DNA from: Linnemannia schmuckeri | Lineage: Eukaryota; Mortierellomycota; Mortierellomycetes; Mortierellales; Mortierellaceae | DNA: 64,000 nucleotides | Direction of reading: 5' to 3' | Assembly (NCBI GenBank): GCA_029449235.1 | Contig: JANATG010000007.1 | Span: 1,984,001 to 2,048,000, forward strand | Shown here: one piece after another, positions 11,232 to 25,780 of the stretch | Layout of the letters: each line of letters opens with the position of its first letter | Numbering within the stretch: position 1 is the first letter of the stretch | Program-made: the position numbers and the translations under genes | Notes under the pieces: generated by a model | Told to the model about the DNA's origin: nothing | The model's database searches: none | Seen by the model: the letters and a program-made list of their open reading frames with translations, nothing else

Positions 11232-11352
11232 ATACAATTCATGTGCGTATGGGTGCCGTGCAAATGCGTATGTGCGTATGCGTCCTGTTCATTCACCCTT
11301 TTGTCTGTATGGATAGAGCCCGAAGAGAAAAACGATCCAATGAAAAATATGG

Positions 11353-11366
11353 TCTACGCGCGTAGA
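11353..11366. promoter_or_regulatory. 14 bp perfect palindrome
   Basis: TCTACGCGCGTAGA is identical to its reverse complement. It lies about 540 bp upstream of the C2H2 start codon and could be a dimer-binding site. No function is known. Confidence 0.3.
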
Positions 11367-13993
11367 GGGATCACTCATACACACACCATGGCCAACAAGT
11401 AGAAAGGTCGAATGGGTAAATAATTTTCATTATTCAGTCCCATTCAATAACAATTGAGTCCAATTCATTCCAATAACGATATGACTTATTTTTATTTTTA
11501 TAATCCTCAATACAGTACAAACACACCAGGCGATTGAATACCTATAGTTTACTATTATTACTATTAGGTATTCAGTCGTTTACATTCATACCCATCTCTC
11601 TCTTTGCCTCTTTCTCTTTCATTGTTCAGCTCGGTCGCTCCAAAAGGGTCCATGCCATGCCGCATGCCCATCTCCCTCACTTCTACGCTCTCTGTGTTTG
11701 TCCGTCGGTCTGTCGGTCTGTCGGTCTGTTCATTCAACACCCACTCATTTTTGTGCAATGGCTGACTGACTCAGCTCAGTTCAGTCCATTTCCTCCCCCA
11801 TTCACTCACACGCTCTCATCACGCAGTTTACTCACGCTCCTCCCCTCCCTCCTCTCTTCTACTTCTCACCTCTCCAGCCTTCATAACATAAATCCTTGCT
11901 TTGCCCTTCTTCCTTTTTATTGTTGTGTGTGAATGGGTGCACGTTGACAGGTGCTGTCATTGAGCTCACTCCATTTTTTTGAGTCGTATTGTTGATGTCG
12001 ATGTTGTTTGTACTTCCGTACCCTCGATTCAGTGGTGGCACATTCCTTGTATTTTTTTGCTCTTTCTGCACTTGCCATCCCCCGCCCCTCCCCCCATCCT
12101 TTCGCCTTCGCCTTTCCTTCTCCTCCACAAAATATCTCTCCCCACATATAACCAGCCAGCCAGTCAAGACCTTTTTTGCATTTTACCCAAAGGCCAAAAA
12201 AAAGACGCTAGCAGTTTTCGATTTCCATGGAAGAGTCAACTCATTGGACGGGAAGGTGAGAAACCACTCGCAGGCTGTTGAGCAGTCGACATAGAGCGAC
12301 TTGGCAAAACAAGATACAACGTCAAGTAGCATTGTCGAACACCTTGGAGGGGCAGGGCAGTGTGTTCGACGAGGTTGGGCTGTATTTTAGCACATTTTTT
12401 GTTAAATAAAGAAGGTCCGTCCGTAGGAGAGAGAACGACGGACGACGAAGGAAACATTGACTAGTTACCACCAAGTGGCATGAATGAACGACCAGCAGAT
12501 TGCTTTACTAAATCTGTCTATTCGTCGTTCTGTGTAGGTAGGCACGTATCTAAGCCGAAGTAGAAAAAGAAAACGACAGGAAGTAGGGCCGAAAGAGAGT
12601 GAATTGGCTGAAATGACAAATGAACGGAGGTAAGGTAAGGGAAACGGAAGGGGGTGAACAACAGCAAAAAACGAATGCGTAGAAAATCCTCTCTATTTTC
12701 TAGCCGTATTATTTCCCTGTCGTAATCGTTTCTCTATGCATTGACTAACTAGCCACCTGCGTATTGACAACTAAATTCCCTTCGATCGGTAAGGGTTTGT
12801 TGTTGCTTTAGTAAAAACCCTTTCGTTGTTGTGCTGTTTGCTGTTGGTTTCTATTTCTCTATTACATTGCGTATTTTTTTCCTCCACAAACAAAAGAGCA
12901 AGCGAGAGAGAGCGAGAAAAGAAGAAACGTATTACAAGAAACACGGAGAAGAGCTAAGTGTGTGTGTGTGTTAATAAAAGTGCAAAGACACCGGACAGAA
13001 GAGGAACTCTTACAACTCTAACTTCAACTTCGTAAGAATTCTCCCTTCAGGTTCGATACTCATCTAGCCTGCCCTTTTTCATTTCCCTTGCAGTTTGTTG
13101 TTGCTACCTCCCCGGACAATAGTTGCAGCGGTACATTTTGCTTTTGTGTCCCGCTCAATGGCAGCGCCAATTCGTGTCGATGAGCATTAAGCTAATAGTC
13201 GTGCCCTTTGAATTGAGGGTCGCGTTCACGAACCTGTAGTGATCAGTCAAGGTTACGGTGTGTGTGTGTGTGATATTGAGGGTTTTCCTCTCAATAAGGA
13301 TGGATGTCAGCAATGGTCATTTGGTCTTTTGGTTATTCTTTTGTCCGCGAGGTGTCTCCCCTCCTTCCCGTTCTTTTTTACAACGCAAACGCTCAAGCCA
13401 TTGTTTTCGCTACTTTGTCATCCATACCCTCACAGCAATGAGCGAACAAAACCCTAAATCCCCCTTGCCCTTTTCTTTGTTTTCCTTTTGTCACCCCTTC
13501 TCTTCCCTGCCTCACTCCCTGATACTTTCCTTCACTCCTTGCTTCAACTTTCTTTCATTGTCCGACCGATTACACTGGCAAAGCAAAAGCAAAGCGCACA
13601 TTTGGTGTCTCTCTATCGTCGATTGTTGTCCAATCAATTGCAATTGAATAGGCCGTCTGTCATAAAATAATTGTGAAGTTATGTATGGTTAGAAAAAGTC
13701 ATGCTACGCTTTGTTTGTTTTTTTGTCGCGTTCCGTGTAATCACTGCAAGGACGAAGACACAAACCTGAGAGCCAGATCGTGTAAAAACTTATCGAAAGT
13801 GCAGCAACAAAATCGAAAAGTAAGGGATATGTGGGGGTGTGAGGTTGTCACCTACTTTGGCATGCACCAGGCGAAGTACAGCGCCGTTCCATAAAGAATT
13901 TGCGAAAAAAATGAGCAACAATTTTCGGTCTCAAGTGGTGAAAAGGATTTTCTCGGTTTACGAAGACACTCAACTGGAAGCGGGAAAAGCTGA

Positions 13994-14008
13994 CCCCCCC
14001 CCCCCCCC
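13994..14008. repeat. C15 homopolymer
   Basis: Fifteen consecutive C residues in the gene-free stretch, flanked by ordinary sequence. Its length may be uncertain in the assembly. Confidence 0.85.
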
Positions 14009-17000
14009 TTGCCTTGAAAGGGATAGAAAGCCACAAGGATAGCCTCAAGGTACCTTGGAATGGCCCTATAAAGTCCCACGATCCATTCTTTTGACATTAT
14101 CTTTTTATCCACGGTTCCTCTCACCTCCGTTTGCACCAGAAAAACCCCAAAATCAAAATAGCAAATTCTTTTTGGTATGCCGCTGTACAATTACAAATGT
14201 GAATGAGATCGACCCTAGCTCTCAGCATTAGAAACAAGGGCATGGTTACACACCTTAAAAAAAAGCAAGCAACGGCAACCCTTGAATTATCTGAGTTCTC
14301 TCACAAGGACTCCAATCCTCCTGTGCTCCAACTCCATGCTGCAAAACATTGTTTCCTTTCTTTGCTTTTTTAACCCCCCTTCAATTATCAATGCGAAATG
14401 ACAAACAAACAAGAAAGGAGTGTTGTAGGAAGTGGAAGAGGAAAGAAGAAAATAGATTGCTTTTAGGTTTTTTTCTCAGGCACTCCCTCACTCTCCCTTT
14501 TCTTTTGCAATCACTGCTGTGTCTTCTACAGATACCCTCTTACTTTCTTTGTTCGATTTACCGTCTTTTTTAGCGTGTGTGTGTGTACAGTTTTAGAAAA
14601 AGAAAGAGGGTAGGTAGAACAGGCGCCAAGACACTTACTATCTCTCACCGAACCTGAAAATTTTTTACAGAGGCAAAATGACAGAACACCAAAAAAACTG
14701 ACGAACGATTACACCGGACGTCCAAACTCACCTCCTGTCTCTGTGTGTCTCTCCAAGAACTCATGCCATGCCACGAGGGGAGAGGAGAAAGGGTTCAGTT
14801 CCATCTCAGAAACATTAATTACGGAGAAAAAACGTCTCTTAGCCAATTCACCCTTGTTCCCCTTCTCTTGATCTTGTCTGGTGGTTTTTCATTACTACTT
14901 TTTTCATTGTTTGTCTGTGTCTGGTGGATAAGGATGGATAAATGATGATGAAGACGAAGAATAGTAAAAATGCATCGCCTCGTTATTGTTGTCATCAGAC
15001 GAGTAAACAAGGGAGAGAAAACACTAGGGAGTTAGAGAGAGATACAAGAGAAACTAAGCAGAAAATGGGTGCAAATATTTTTGGGACCTGAGATATTCCA
15101 GTAAATGTAGTAATGAAGGCAACAAGAACAAAAGCAAACACGATGACACGCCTTTTGCCATGCTAGAGTCAGTCCGGGCGAAAGTAATTGGTTTTTTTTG
15201 TGTAAATTTTCTTTGATTAAGAATAAGGTAAAAATGGTAGACTTTGATCCGTATGAGGACGGCAAAAAAACAACCAGTTGTTGAACCCTTTTCTTAAGGT
15301 ACTATGCAAAGGCCGAGCGAGAGCAACCAAGAACAAGCGACTAAAAATTATGCCCGGCGGCATAACGAAGACGAAGGGGAGAAGAGAGCCAACGTCACTA
15401 GGTACTAGATACAAAGAGAATAGACAAGATGCTCACCCTAGATCCCCTTCAGGTCTTGCTCGGATGGACTCTACTCTACATGTTGGTGTGGGAACGATGG
15501 ATGATAGTGAGACTCAGGCATGAATGAAGAAACTGATTCGAAAAAAAACCCCTGTTTAAAGAAACCGCTGGTTCTAGGAGCACCCGTTTTTTATTCGTAC
15601 TCGAGGGTTGAATCACCCCTCTTCCTTCATGCCATCTGTCTTCCCCATGCAAAACATAACGAAATGTTCATCCGAACGATGAGGTACAACAAATGCTCAT
15701 CACGGGCCTCATAAATGGACGTCAGATATTTTAATAACATATGTGTAGCAAGCAAAAAACAGCATACCAACAGATCTGAGTAAATATATAATAAAAGAGA
15801 TTGTGAAAATGCTATCATATCGTACATGTTCGAGGATTTATTTTATTCGTTTCGCTTTTTTTTCTGTGTTGTTGTGCGACGTTTTTTTTAGCCAGCCAAC
15901 CATAGCTGTCGCCAAGGGCAACAAATCGCTATTGTTTGCTGGAGGTTGAGATCCCATCTTGGTCACAGTGTGCTCCATTTGGGCATAGAAGAAGAAATAG
16001 ACCAAGCCCAGACCAAGGACGCGACAAGAAAAGAAATATCAGATATGAAACTGATATTTGACAGGTTCCCTTGACGCGCGCTGATTAGCTGCAACTCAAC
16101 TACCAAAGGGACGAGGGCAGAGCAAGTAGAGGATGGAAGAGAGGGACAAGAGGAGGCCCAGCCCATCCTTGTCTGACTAGCATCAATAGGGTGAAATGAA
16201 ACCTCATGAACTCCATTCGCTATTATTTTCTATGAAAAAAAAGGTGAAGATGTGTGATAGGGTAAAGGTAGAGTGAGGCGAATACCGCAGACACACAAAA
16301 GAATTCAAGGAAAGGGAAAAGATGCGAATAACCTTGCTCATTCCCATGGTCACTGAGTGGCCCAACAAAAAACACGTTCAGTTGACACGTCAAAGAAAAA
16401 ATAAAAAAACTTTCGATCCAACCCCCATACCAGCATGAATCGATCGCAAAAAAAACTCCATCAAATAAAAAAAATGAATCAAAACCAATTCTTCATCCAA
16501 ACACTTCTATCCCTCTCCACATACGTAGGAGGAAAAGTAGGAGTATAAACTTTTGCATGCGCACACACACATATACTCTCTCTATATCTCCTTCGCTCGG
16601 ATCATCCTGTGAGCATCTACCCTTGTTTGTTTTTACCCTGGGATAAAGGTTTACTTTCTTTTTCATGCTTTCTTTGTAAACATGTATGTATGTTCATGTA
16701 CAATCTGCATGTACACAAGGGAAAAGTAAGAGAACAACAAATAAAAAGAATGAGGGGCTATGTCATGCAAAATGGTTCTATTGTTTTGTGGGTTCTGTCT
16801 TCCTCTTACGCACTCTCTGTCCCTAGGTTTATGATTCTCCCGTTCCCTGTTTAGTAATGTATCATGGAGTAAGTAAATGCGCTTTGCTTTGCCTTGTTTG
16901 TTTATCTGCTTGATTGAGAATCGACTACAACCATCGTCTTTACCCTCAAATGCATTACCTACCTATTTCATCCCTTCACATCGCCGCTTGAATACACGCT

Positions 17001-20000
17001 GTCTACCTAAGTGTCTATCTGCCTATCTAATATTGTCAGAAGGGGGACCATACCGTTGCATTTTTTTTATGTTAAGCATACTTTTGCAGATAACGAGAAC
17101 GGAACAACAGGGTCTTGTTGACCCTTATTCCTATCTCCTTCTTCTTTTATAGACTACAAAAGAAGAGGACCATACACTTCTACTCTTTTTAGACCATCTC
17201 AGTGACATTGTAACGACTCGCTTTTTGCTCTTAAGTTAGCATTACACCTCAAGGCTCGAGTCAAGATAGGCAGTCGAGGCGGACCGAGCAATGAGTGCCC
17301 CGGTTTTTTTTCCTTTATTTACTTCATCCTTCTTGATATCGCTCTTCCTTACCCTATGGCTTTCTTTCCCTCTGACTTCTTTCCCCTTCTTTTTCGTTCT
17401 CTTTTGGACAGTAATGAACAGAGTATGTTGTGCCTCTTCTCCTCTTTTTCTTTCTCCCTCTCTCTCTCTCTCTGTATTCTGTATTTGTTTTTCTTTTGGA
17501 GTGATGGAATAATTATTTGGGATATACTCGCACTCACGCGCCCGGTGTAGGTGGTCTCTTCCTCTTTTTTTTGTTTGTTTGTGTGTTTTAGTTTCTACTG
17601 CTTTCTTCTTTTGGGTCGTGTCAACTGATGAATATTACTTTTACAACGAAACTAACGTCTTCCTTTACTCAATAATTTGATTGATGAAGATGTGCCCCTC
17701 CAATTGATCCTAATACGATCGAGTCTTGTTATCTGTCTGTATTTTACACTCATCCGTGCTTTTTTTTTTCTTTTTTGGAAAAAACATAGAAAAAAGAAAC
17801 CTTAGTAGACTGCTGTAAGGGGTACCTGATCAGTTTTTTAACTCTCTTGGGTGTTCTCAGGAGACAGAGAAGATGAAGAGAAATGACACCAAGGGAGGAT
17901 TGAAGTGGACTAAAACCGATAGCTCAGGGAGACAGAGTGACAGCAAGGAGGATAGATAAACAGGAAGATGGGATATGAGCAATGAATGAGGAACTATTAC
18001 GACACAAAAAGGAGTGTCGAAAAATAACAAAATGGTAGGTCGGTCCGGACGGGAATTACATCCACCTTCCCCATCTCGTGCAATCTTCCTATGCCCGAAC
18101 TACTACCAGCTTCGAATATATCGAATTTCTTGACAAGCTGCAATTGACCACAAGTCAACAGCAACAAGCAACGTCGGTATTCTATATCCTCGAATGCCAG
18201 TTGTCACACGATTCAAAATAGTCCCTCCCTTCCTCTCTTTCCTCAGTTCTCTTCGACCAGCATGTCGTCGCAACACAACTCTTTTTCGGAGTTTTTTTTT
18301 CTGCGCGCGTCCGAGCGATTAGAGTTTTCGATGACTAGCGAATAGAAACCCTACTAAAAATTCCTCGCTTCTTATTTGAGGACTATCATCTGTGCAATTT
18401 TCGTCGTCGGTCTCATGTTCGGAAAATGAGATTTGGAGCTTTTATTTATCTCTTAAAGCCAATTAGAGACTGGGAAGGAAGGGCACATGAGAAAACTGAA
18501 CGGGGTGACAGGTTGTAATGAATGAACATAGGGAGCACAGAAACTTGAGAGAGAAGCGAATGAAGAATGAATAAAGGGTTGAGAGGGGACTGTATGCGCA
18601 GCCTGTGAAGGAGGAAGAGGAAGGAGAGGAGGAAGGTCTTGAAACACGACCGACAATCGTCTTTCCTTGAAATGGGTGCTGGGTTGAAGGGGGGTATGGA
18701 GGAGGAAAGGGTGGTGGGGACTAGACCACGGTCTTTTTTTCACCAGGAAGCCAAAGAAGAGAGCTGGCTGTAATGAAAGAAAAAAGATGGAAGTCTTTGA
18801 AACTCGAGTGTGTGGATGCCAGGGAAGGTGATGGATAGTAATGTAATGAACGGAGAATTTGGTATTTTTATAGTAGTAACGCGTTGCTGTGTTATTTTGA
18901 GAGCAATGAAGGAGAAGGGGGAAGAGAAGGAATGAATGGAACTTTTCAATCAGTACTACCGTCGGATAAGTGGCCCCTGCTCATCCACTTATTCAGTTGA
19001 AAATGCTCAATGGTTCAATATGCCTATGAATGAGTCGTGTATGATTGTGTTTGTCGAGTAACCGATTCTTTGGGTCAGTAACAAGTGAAGATAAGGAAAA
19101 ACCTCTAAAAGAAGGCTTTCATTCTCCTCGTCATTTTTGACACACTTCTGCTGTTGTCTGTTGTTGTTATTTTCTCCTTTTCAGGCGGAATCGAAATGTA
19201 CAGACGAACTGAACAAACAACCAACAGCAGATACTTGGTATTTAGAAGGGTGTAACAACCTGGGAACAATAACCAAAGAAGAGAAAAAACGAAATAAAAA
19301 CCACATCGCACACACACATAGACTTTCCTTGGCCCAAAAAAATTAAAGAGTGAACGGAGAGAGACAGAGAATGGATGCACTAATCGACTCCCTGCGAGTT
19401 TGTGAGTATGTGTTTTCCTTTTTCCTAGAAACAACTCCTTTGGATGCTGTCTCTTTTTTTACCTCTTCATCCTCTTGGCAATTACGCAGTCCTCTACCTT
19501 GATTTCATTTCTCTCCCACACTCTCCTTTGTCTCGCTTTGTATCTCCGTTACAACCTTTTCCTCTCCTTAGCTGCTTCCATTACACCATTCTAATCCCCC
19601 CTCCTGCATTCACATGGTGGGTACCTCGCTCATTTTGTCAGTCAGGATCTTTTGCTTGTGTGTGAGAAGGGCACCAGACGACAGAGCGATGAAGGAGGGA
19701 ATATTGAAAAAGAGGGAAGGCGGTGTTGACAAGAAATTGCTCACAAAAGTTGACGGGCCATAAGAGGGACATATGGATCGAGAAGAAAGGGCGGAGCGAT
19801 GTCAAATAAGTATCATCACACAGAAAAAAAACGCAGAGATGTTTGGGGAGGAAGGCTCCGTATATGAACAGAGAGGGGGAAGGTGAGCGAGACCCTTCTC
19901 TTTCTCTCCTCCTACTTCACCATGCTTCCCTCAAAGCGGGTGCATGGGTCCTTCTGACACTGGTATGTTGAAGGTGGTACAGAATTCGTGTTCATTGTTT

Positions 20001-20920
20001 CCATAGGCATGGGGTAAGTGAACCGGAGCTGGATTATCTACTCCTCCTCTTTAGCTTGATCCGCATGTGTCTGAGAGTGTTTATGTGCTTAGATCCTTTT
20101 TCCTCTCTCTCTCACTTACTCACACATACAAACTCACCCCTTACACCTCTCCCTTCAATCACTTCTTGTCCTTCATCTGTCCTTGAGATGGACGCACCAA
20201 CCAGCACCCTTTTTTCGTACTATACTATTCGTTTGATCCAAACCCAGAACCAAAGCAAAAAAATTAGTTTGGTGTGAAATGGATGGTACATCCTTTTTTT
20301 CCGCCTTTTGCTTTCTCTCTCTCCTTCCTCGAATGTTCCCTCGCATTAGTCTAGAATGATTCTTGCAGTACCTTTGGTCAACAATTTTCAATTTTTCCTT
20401 TGATTAGTTGGACCTTCAAAGGTCGCGTTTAAGTCGTGTCTTTTTTTCTTCTTGTGTTGTGTGCTTGGGACGACGCAACATGCCATTTTCTCCCATTTTT
20501 ACTACTTCCCGTCGCGCTTGATCAACCCGGAAATAGACAATCATGATAAATGCGAAGGCAATAAAAAATAATGCTGGCCTACATGCAGGATCAAAGTCCG
20601 AATACTGACTCTATTTTTCCTTGGTCCTATAGAGCACTTACCTACTACAGCACCGAAATCTCCTACTAATGAAACCATCTCACCCACTGACCTCTTTTCT
20701 TTCTTTTCGGTCTAGTACATAACAAAGATATGCACGTCTGTTAATTGTTGAGTAGGAAGAGAGAGAAGCATAAAGATATAAGGCATAAAGCATAAAGATC
20801 CTTAGACAGATCGGGAAAGCGATGGGGGAAAGGGGAGAGGTAGCTGAAAAAATCCGAGAAAGTTCGTAAGACGCGACATGGTGACCCAGCGTCCTTTTTT
20901 TTCTGTTGTTGCATCATAAA

Positions 20921-20940
20921 TTTTCGCGCTTTGGCGGTTT
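20921..20940. promoter_or_regulatory. E2F-like motif pair
   Basis: TTTTCGCGC is followed at once by TTTGGCGG, two close matches to the E2F consensus TTTSSCGC. They lie 10 kb from the nearest gene start. Function is inferred from motif identity only. Confidence 0.3.
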
Positions 20941-23900
20941 TCTACGCGAGGTGAGTCGCATGGTGCAAGGTGAGGTATGTGGTCAATGGGACAATAGATT
21001 TTACTTTTTGCCCCCTGCTCTCCTTGCAGATCGAGCTCATCAGAAGAAGGAGATGGATGAGTGAATGAGTAAGTCTGAGAGAATGGAGCGGGGGGAATGG
21101 TGCAGAAGGAGGGGAGGAGTTCTCATTCACTAGTCCAGTGGTCCGGGTACTAGACATACGAAGAAAGAGAGTTTACGACGAATGGATCTGAGAGTCAACA
21201 ATTGCGGCCATTAGCTCCCTTTCACTTAATCTCCACCCCTTAAAATAAAAACAAAACGCAAACAAAAAAAAATATGCCAGTGTGGTTTCTTTCAAGTTAG
21301 CCCGCTTTACATCTATTCCTCTTGTCTTCTTTTTCTTGGTGTTTTTTCTTCGGCCCTGGCTGATCTGCCTGTGTTTCTTATTTCCTTGGTGTTGTTGCAC
21401 GACATCTTTTTTTTGCTGCTGATTTCAATTTTTTTTCTTTAGGCCTAGGATCCGTTTTCTCTCGCTGAATCACCTATTTTCTATGGTGTATCACCCTTCA
21501 CCCTGAACCGAACACCGTTTCTTATTTTCCTTCTTTCTCATCCCAAAAAAAAAACATCGCTGAATTTTAACCTTGTTAGGTACACGTTCTTGCTAATCTG
21601 CCCCCATGGGCACTTGCGTCCACAAGGATTAAAGATATGATGACAAAAAAGAGACACGACAAAGGTCTGTCCGCTCTTGCTCTCTGAAGATGTGCTCGTG
21701 CACTGTTTTCTTTTGACAAAAGTGGTGGTGTAAGCCCCTCGTTCATCCATCCTCCTCCTTCATTACAGCCTTTTCTTCACGTTCTTCCCTTCCTTTCTAC
21801 CCCCTGCTCCCTGCTGGTATGGTCAATAATGAAAAAAAGAAATCAGTCTGTCGCAGCCTCATTTCAGACTCAGTCTCATATCACATCAAAGCGAATTTGC
21901 TCATATGTCCAAATCAGGTAATCGAATATCAGGGGCTCGTTTTTTATTATTTTTTTGAGCTTGGACCGTGTACTCTCTGTACGATACTCGAGTCGGGCAT
22001 GCACCCCTTGTTTTTTCTTTTGTGGGACGTCTCTTTCACCTCGCTCTCTCTGCTGCATCTTTGCTTTTTTGTTGTCAATGCTTTTTTCCCCGTCGATTAT
22101 TCAATTTTTAGCGACAATCCTAGCATAAGTAAAGTGTAGTGGTTTGTAAAGGGTAAGAAATCCAGTCGAAAGGAAAATATTGACATTAACCTCCTCTTGT
22201 CAGGGTATCATCGCGTAGTAGGTCACCATTGAAGGAGAAAAACGACAAGGAAAATTTTGTGAATGGAAATCGACCTAAACCACAACGAGGCTTGCAGTAA
22301 AGAAGCGAAAAAGATTCACACACACTTTTTAATTATTACAAGCAAGGCAAAGTACGACTATTCTGCCTTCTTCTCCCAGTTGACTGAGCGCGTCTGTGTC
22401 CGCGTCTTTTCTTTTTGATACCCTACATTTCGCTCCCTATCCTTCATCCCCCTTCTTACTTATTTTCTCCTCCCATTTCCCCTTTCATCGGTCCTTCCGG
22501 TTTTGAACGACCAATTTGGCTAATAAAAAAAAAGCCATCAACAAGCAAATGATGAAAAAAAAAAAGTATTTTCGTAAAAGAAAACAGGGCATCCCATGCA
22601 AATATATCAGTGACTAACAGAAAATTGAAAAAGGAAAAATAAAATGATCAGAACACATAGCATGACCGGGAAGAAAAAGTTTATTTTTTTATACGCGTAC
22701 TTTGCCCCCTTTCTTCGCTTCTTTTTTTTTTTTTCTCACACACTTTTGTTTGGTTTCGTATTTGCTTGCTACCGTGTTCATTTTTTTTTTTTTTTTTTGA
22801 TATTGAGGTATGACCTCACTTCTTTTCATTTTCTTTTGTGAAGGAGGATTCGTCCTATTTGGGTGATGCCTGCCTACTTGCTTACTTGGGACCTTTGATC
22901 CATCTTACCGCGTATCAATTGCTCCTTTCTTTTTTTTTCTCCACAGTTCTGAAAGAATATAGTGGAATGACAAAATCCTACTGACCCGTCTCGTTGCTGT
23001 ATTTCAATCCATTTTAGTTCACTTTGGTTTATCGCTTTTTTTTTGTTGATTTGTTTACATGCGAGCGCTTGTGCTTCCGCCTTTTTTTTGTACATGCGTT
23101 TCTTTTTTCACCCTGCCCTGCCTTCATTCTCAATGAATGCCTCTTTCTTTTGAGTTTTTTTTTGTTGCTTTTGACACTCGCAAATACAACAAATGAAAGC
23201 TGTGAGGCATCCTCTAATCATGTGAGGGTCAGTGCCGTTTCCACCTAGCAAAGGGGAAAAAAACAATGATCCTTGTAACTCAAAGTTTTCCGCGGATCGA
23301 CTCAATATCACTATACGCATAATAGAGTGGCATCGGACAAAAGTAGTGCGCATCTTGTTGTTTAGGCTCATATTAATGCTTATGTTGATGGATCGGGCAC
23401 AATGTGTACTGTGCAACAGAAAAAAATGGTGTGAGGGGTAAAAAAAAGAGGGTGCGTAGCGAAAGACGTCGATGATAGCGATGATGCCGCTGTTTGTTCA
23501 ATTGGGGGTTGCCTTCAACCGTCTTTGTCTCCTTACATCTGAGCCTCCATCGAGGAGTGAAAGAGCAAAAGAGCGAGTGGTTAGCTGCATGCCATGCCTC
23601 AGACTCCTTTTTTCAATGATGTCCTATTGCCTCCTCCCTTTTTCCTTTCGCGTAACTTTTGTGCTCTTCTTACTTTCATTGTGCTGCACAAAGGATAATT
23701 TGATAATTCCTTACCCGAAGTGACAGAGCAACCAACCATGGCCGTATACTTTTAACCAATTCCTCTTACCACAGAGAAAAGAGCGACGAGATTCAAATTG
23801 ACCCGGGATGTGGTGCATAGGTAGTACTAGCGAGTCGAGCAGTAGTAAAGATGAAAGCAAAAAATTGTTCCATTATGCATGTCTCTTTTTTTGTTGTTTG

Positions 23901-25023
23901 CCGAATGGGCGGTCGGACCAACCATAGGACACCCTCATAACCAGGATAAATTTTACATTGCCAAAAATTATGTTAATGTAAATAAAGTACAGGCCGACTG
24001 ATAGTTCAAGGAACGCGCTATGAGTTGTTTTCGTCCATCAAAAGGTGGGGAGAGCAGTTGAAAGGCAATCGTTGTTGTTTTTTTGTTTTCATTTCCGTGA
24101 ACACTATGGAACGAAAGAAGCGGGAGAAGACACTCCCACCTCGCTATCCGCACGATAAGTCATCTCACCTCCTCTGCAATATATGAAGAGAGCAGGACAG
24201 GATAGAGAACCACAGCCCCTCCCCCATTTTTTTTTTTCGACAAAAAAAAAGGGTCTGGTCTCAGTTCAGTTTGTCTAAAACAGGTCACCAAAAAAACGAA
24301 GTAGCGCTTTGCCTCTAGTTTTTTTTTATGAATGAGCAAGTGAGTGAGTAAAGGAAGGGTGAGGACAAGGAGAAATGTGTTTGAGTTATTTAGGTAGGTG
24401 GGAATAATCCTTGGAGAGAAAGAGGGAGAGAGTGTGTGTGAGAGAGAGAGAAAGGAAGAGAGGCGGATTCGGGCAAGAACTAAGAGATGAATTGAAAAGA
24501 TGAGAGTCGGTTGCTATGGCAGTGTCGAGCTGCACGTTTTCTAACAGACAGATCCTTTCCTAGGCCTCAACAGACCTAGATGTTTATTGTTTTATGAATG
24601 GACTTCGTTATACCATTGCCACCTTGATCGAAAATGAGGAAGGAACTAGCAGTACATAAGGTGTATGAAGCAAACGAGCATCGAGAATAGACAGTAAAAG
24701 CATTTACTTTTTTTAAAGCCTTGTAGTCGTTAGATCCTCTTCCTTCGGTTCTCGATATTCTATACAAACGACGGACGTTGAATGTCCCCAACTAGCCACA
24801 GATGTGGGACGATTACTTTTTTCTCTCGTCAGCATGTCCTTCCCTCATCCCTCTCGATATGTTTACTGTTTCCTCACGTACTTTTGGCCACCATTCTCTC
24901 GTTTCTTTTCAGTTTAGCCACACTCATCAGAATTCTTTCAACTGTGCAACTGCCGTGCCCCACCCTCCTCTCTCTCCTCCCAATCCAAGGCCACCGGAAC
25001 AATAGAAGCGAGTTATTTTTGAA

Positions 25024-25065
25024 TTTTCGCGAAACGCGGAAAATTATTTCTGTTGTCGCGAAAAA
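25024..25065. promoter_or_regulatory. Cluster of CGCGAAA (SBF/E2F-like) motifs
   Basis: Within 42 bp there is a perfect 10 bp palindrome TTTCGCGAAA (25025-25034), then AAACGCGGAAAA and TCGCGAAAA. CGCGAAA matches the SCB/E2F core that drives G1/S genes in fungi. No gene is adjacent. Confidence 0.35.
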
Positions 25066-25780
25066 TATTAAGAGAAATATACTGCAGATGCAGGCTAGGG
25101 CTATTCACGGAAAAACAAAATAAAAAAAAAATGTAAGGGTGTGAGCACTGTCACCTTTGCGCACCTACACACAGCCATAAAGCATCATATTGCATGTCAA
25201 TAGACGGACTCTGCCGCCTCCTTCGGCCGGGGCTGACTAACAAAGGTGAGGCTAAGTAGTTTTGTGCTGCTAAATAATTCGTAGAAATGGCCTTGAAGAG
25301 TTGCGCAACAGAAACGACAAAGAATGGGTGAAGTATAAAAAAAATGGAATTGAAGAATTGATTTTTTTTGATTGCAATCCTAAACTGTAATTTAACCATG
25401 TTCTACTTTTCTATCGATTGGGCTCTGCTGTCAAGATTTATTTCGCCCTTTGTTTACATGCATGCTAGAGGGACATAGAGGGATGAACAAAATATACAGC
25501 TATGCGGGTACTTGGAAACAGAAAGAGGGAGTGAGAGGGATGAAAAGACGCGTCTACATTTGTCACGATCACTACCATCCCACTAGCACTATAGCACTTG
25601 CTTCCGCCGTATTGTTGCAACAGGCGACGAACAACGATGTAAGAGAATAACGGTATTTGTTGTTGATCTCGTTGTAATTGTGCACGATTAGAATTTTTGA
25701 AGTTTCATCATATGTTTTCCAGGAAAGTTATCTGGAGATACCACTGCGCAGTATCAAACCGATATACTCTTGCTTCCCTT

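Noticed and set aside
11088..11402. Frames of 74-104 codons with Tyr-Ile repeats
   Set aside because: Translation of the TA dinucleotide repeat.
13047..13060. Second B-box-like GGTTCGATACTC
   Set aside because: Poor match at the end of the box, with no cloverleaf partner upstream.
16609..17152. Two adjacent frames with membrane-like sequence
   Set aside because: The hydrophobic character comes from T-rich DNA; no motif, no in-phase splice partners and no coding-like codon use.
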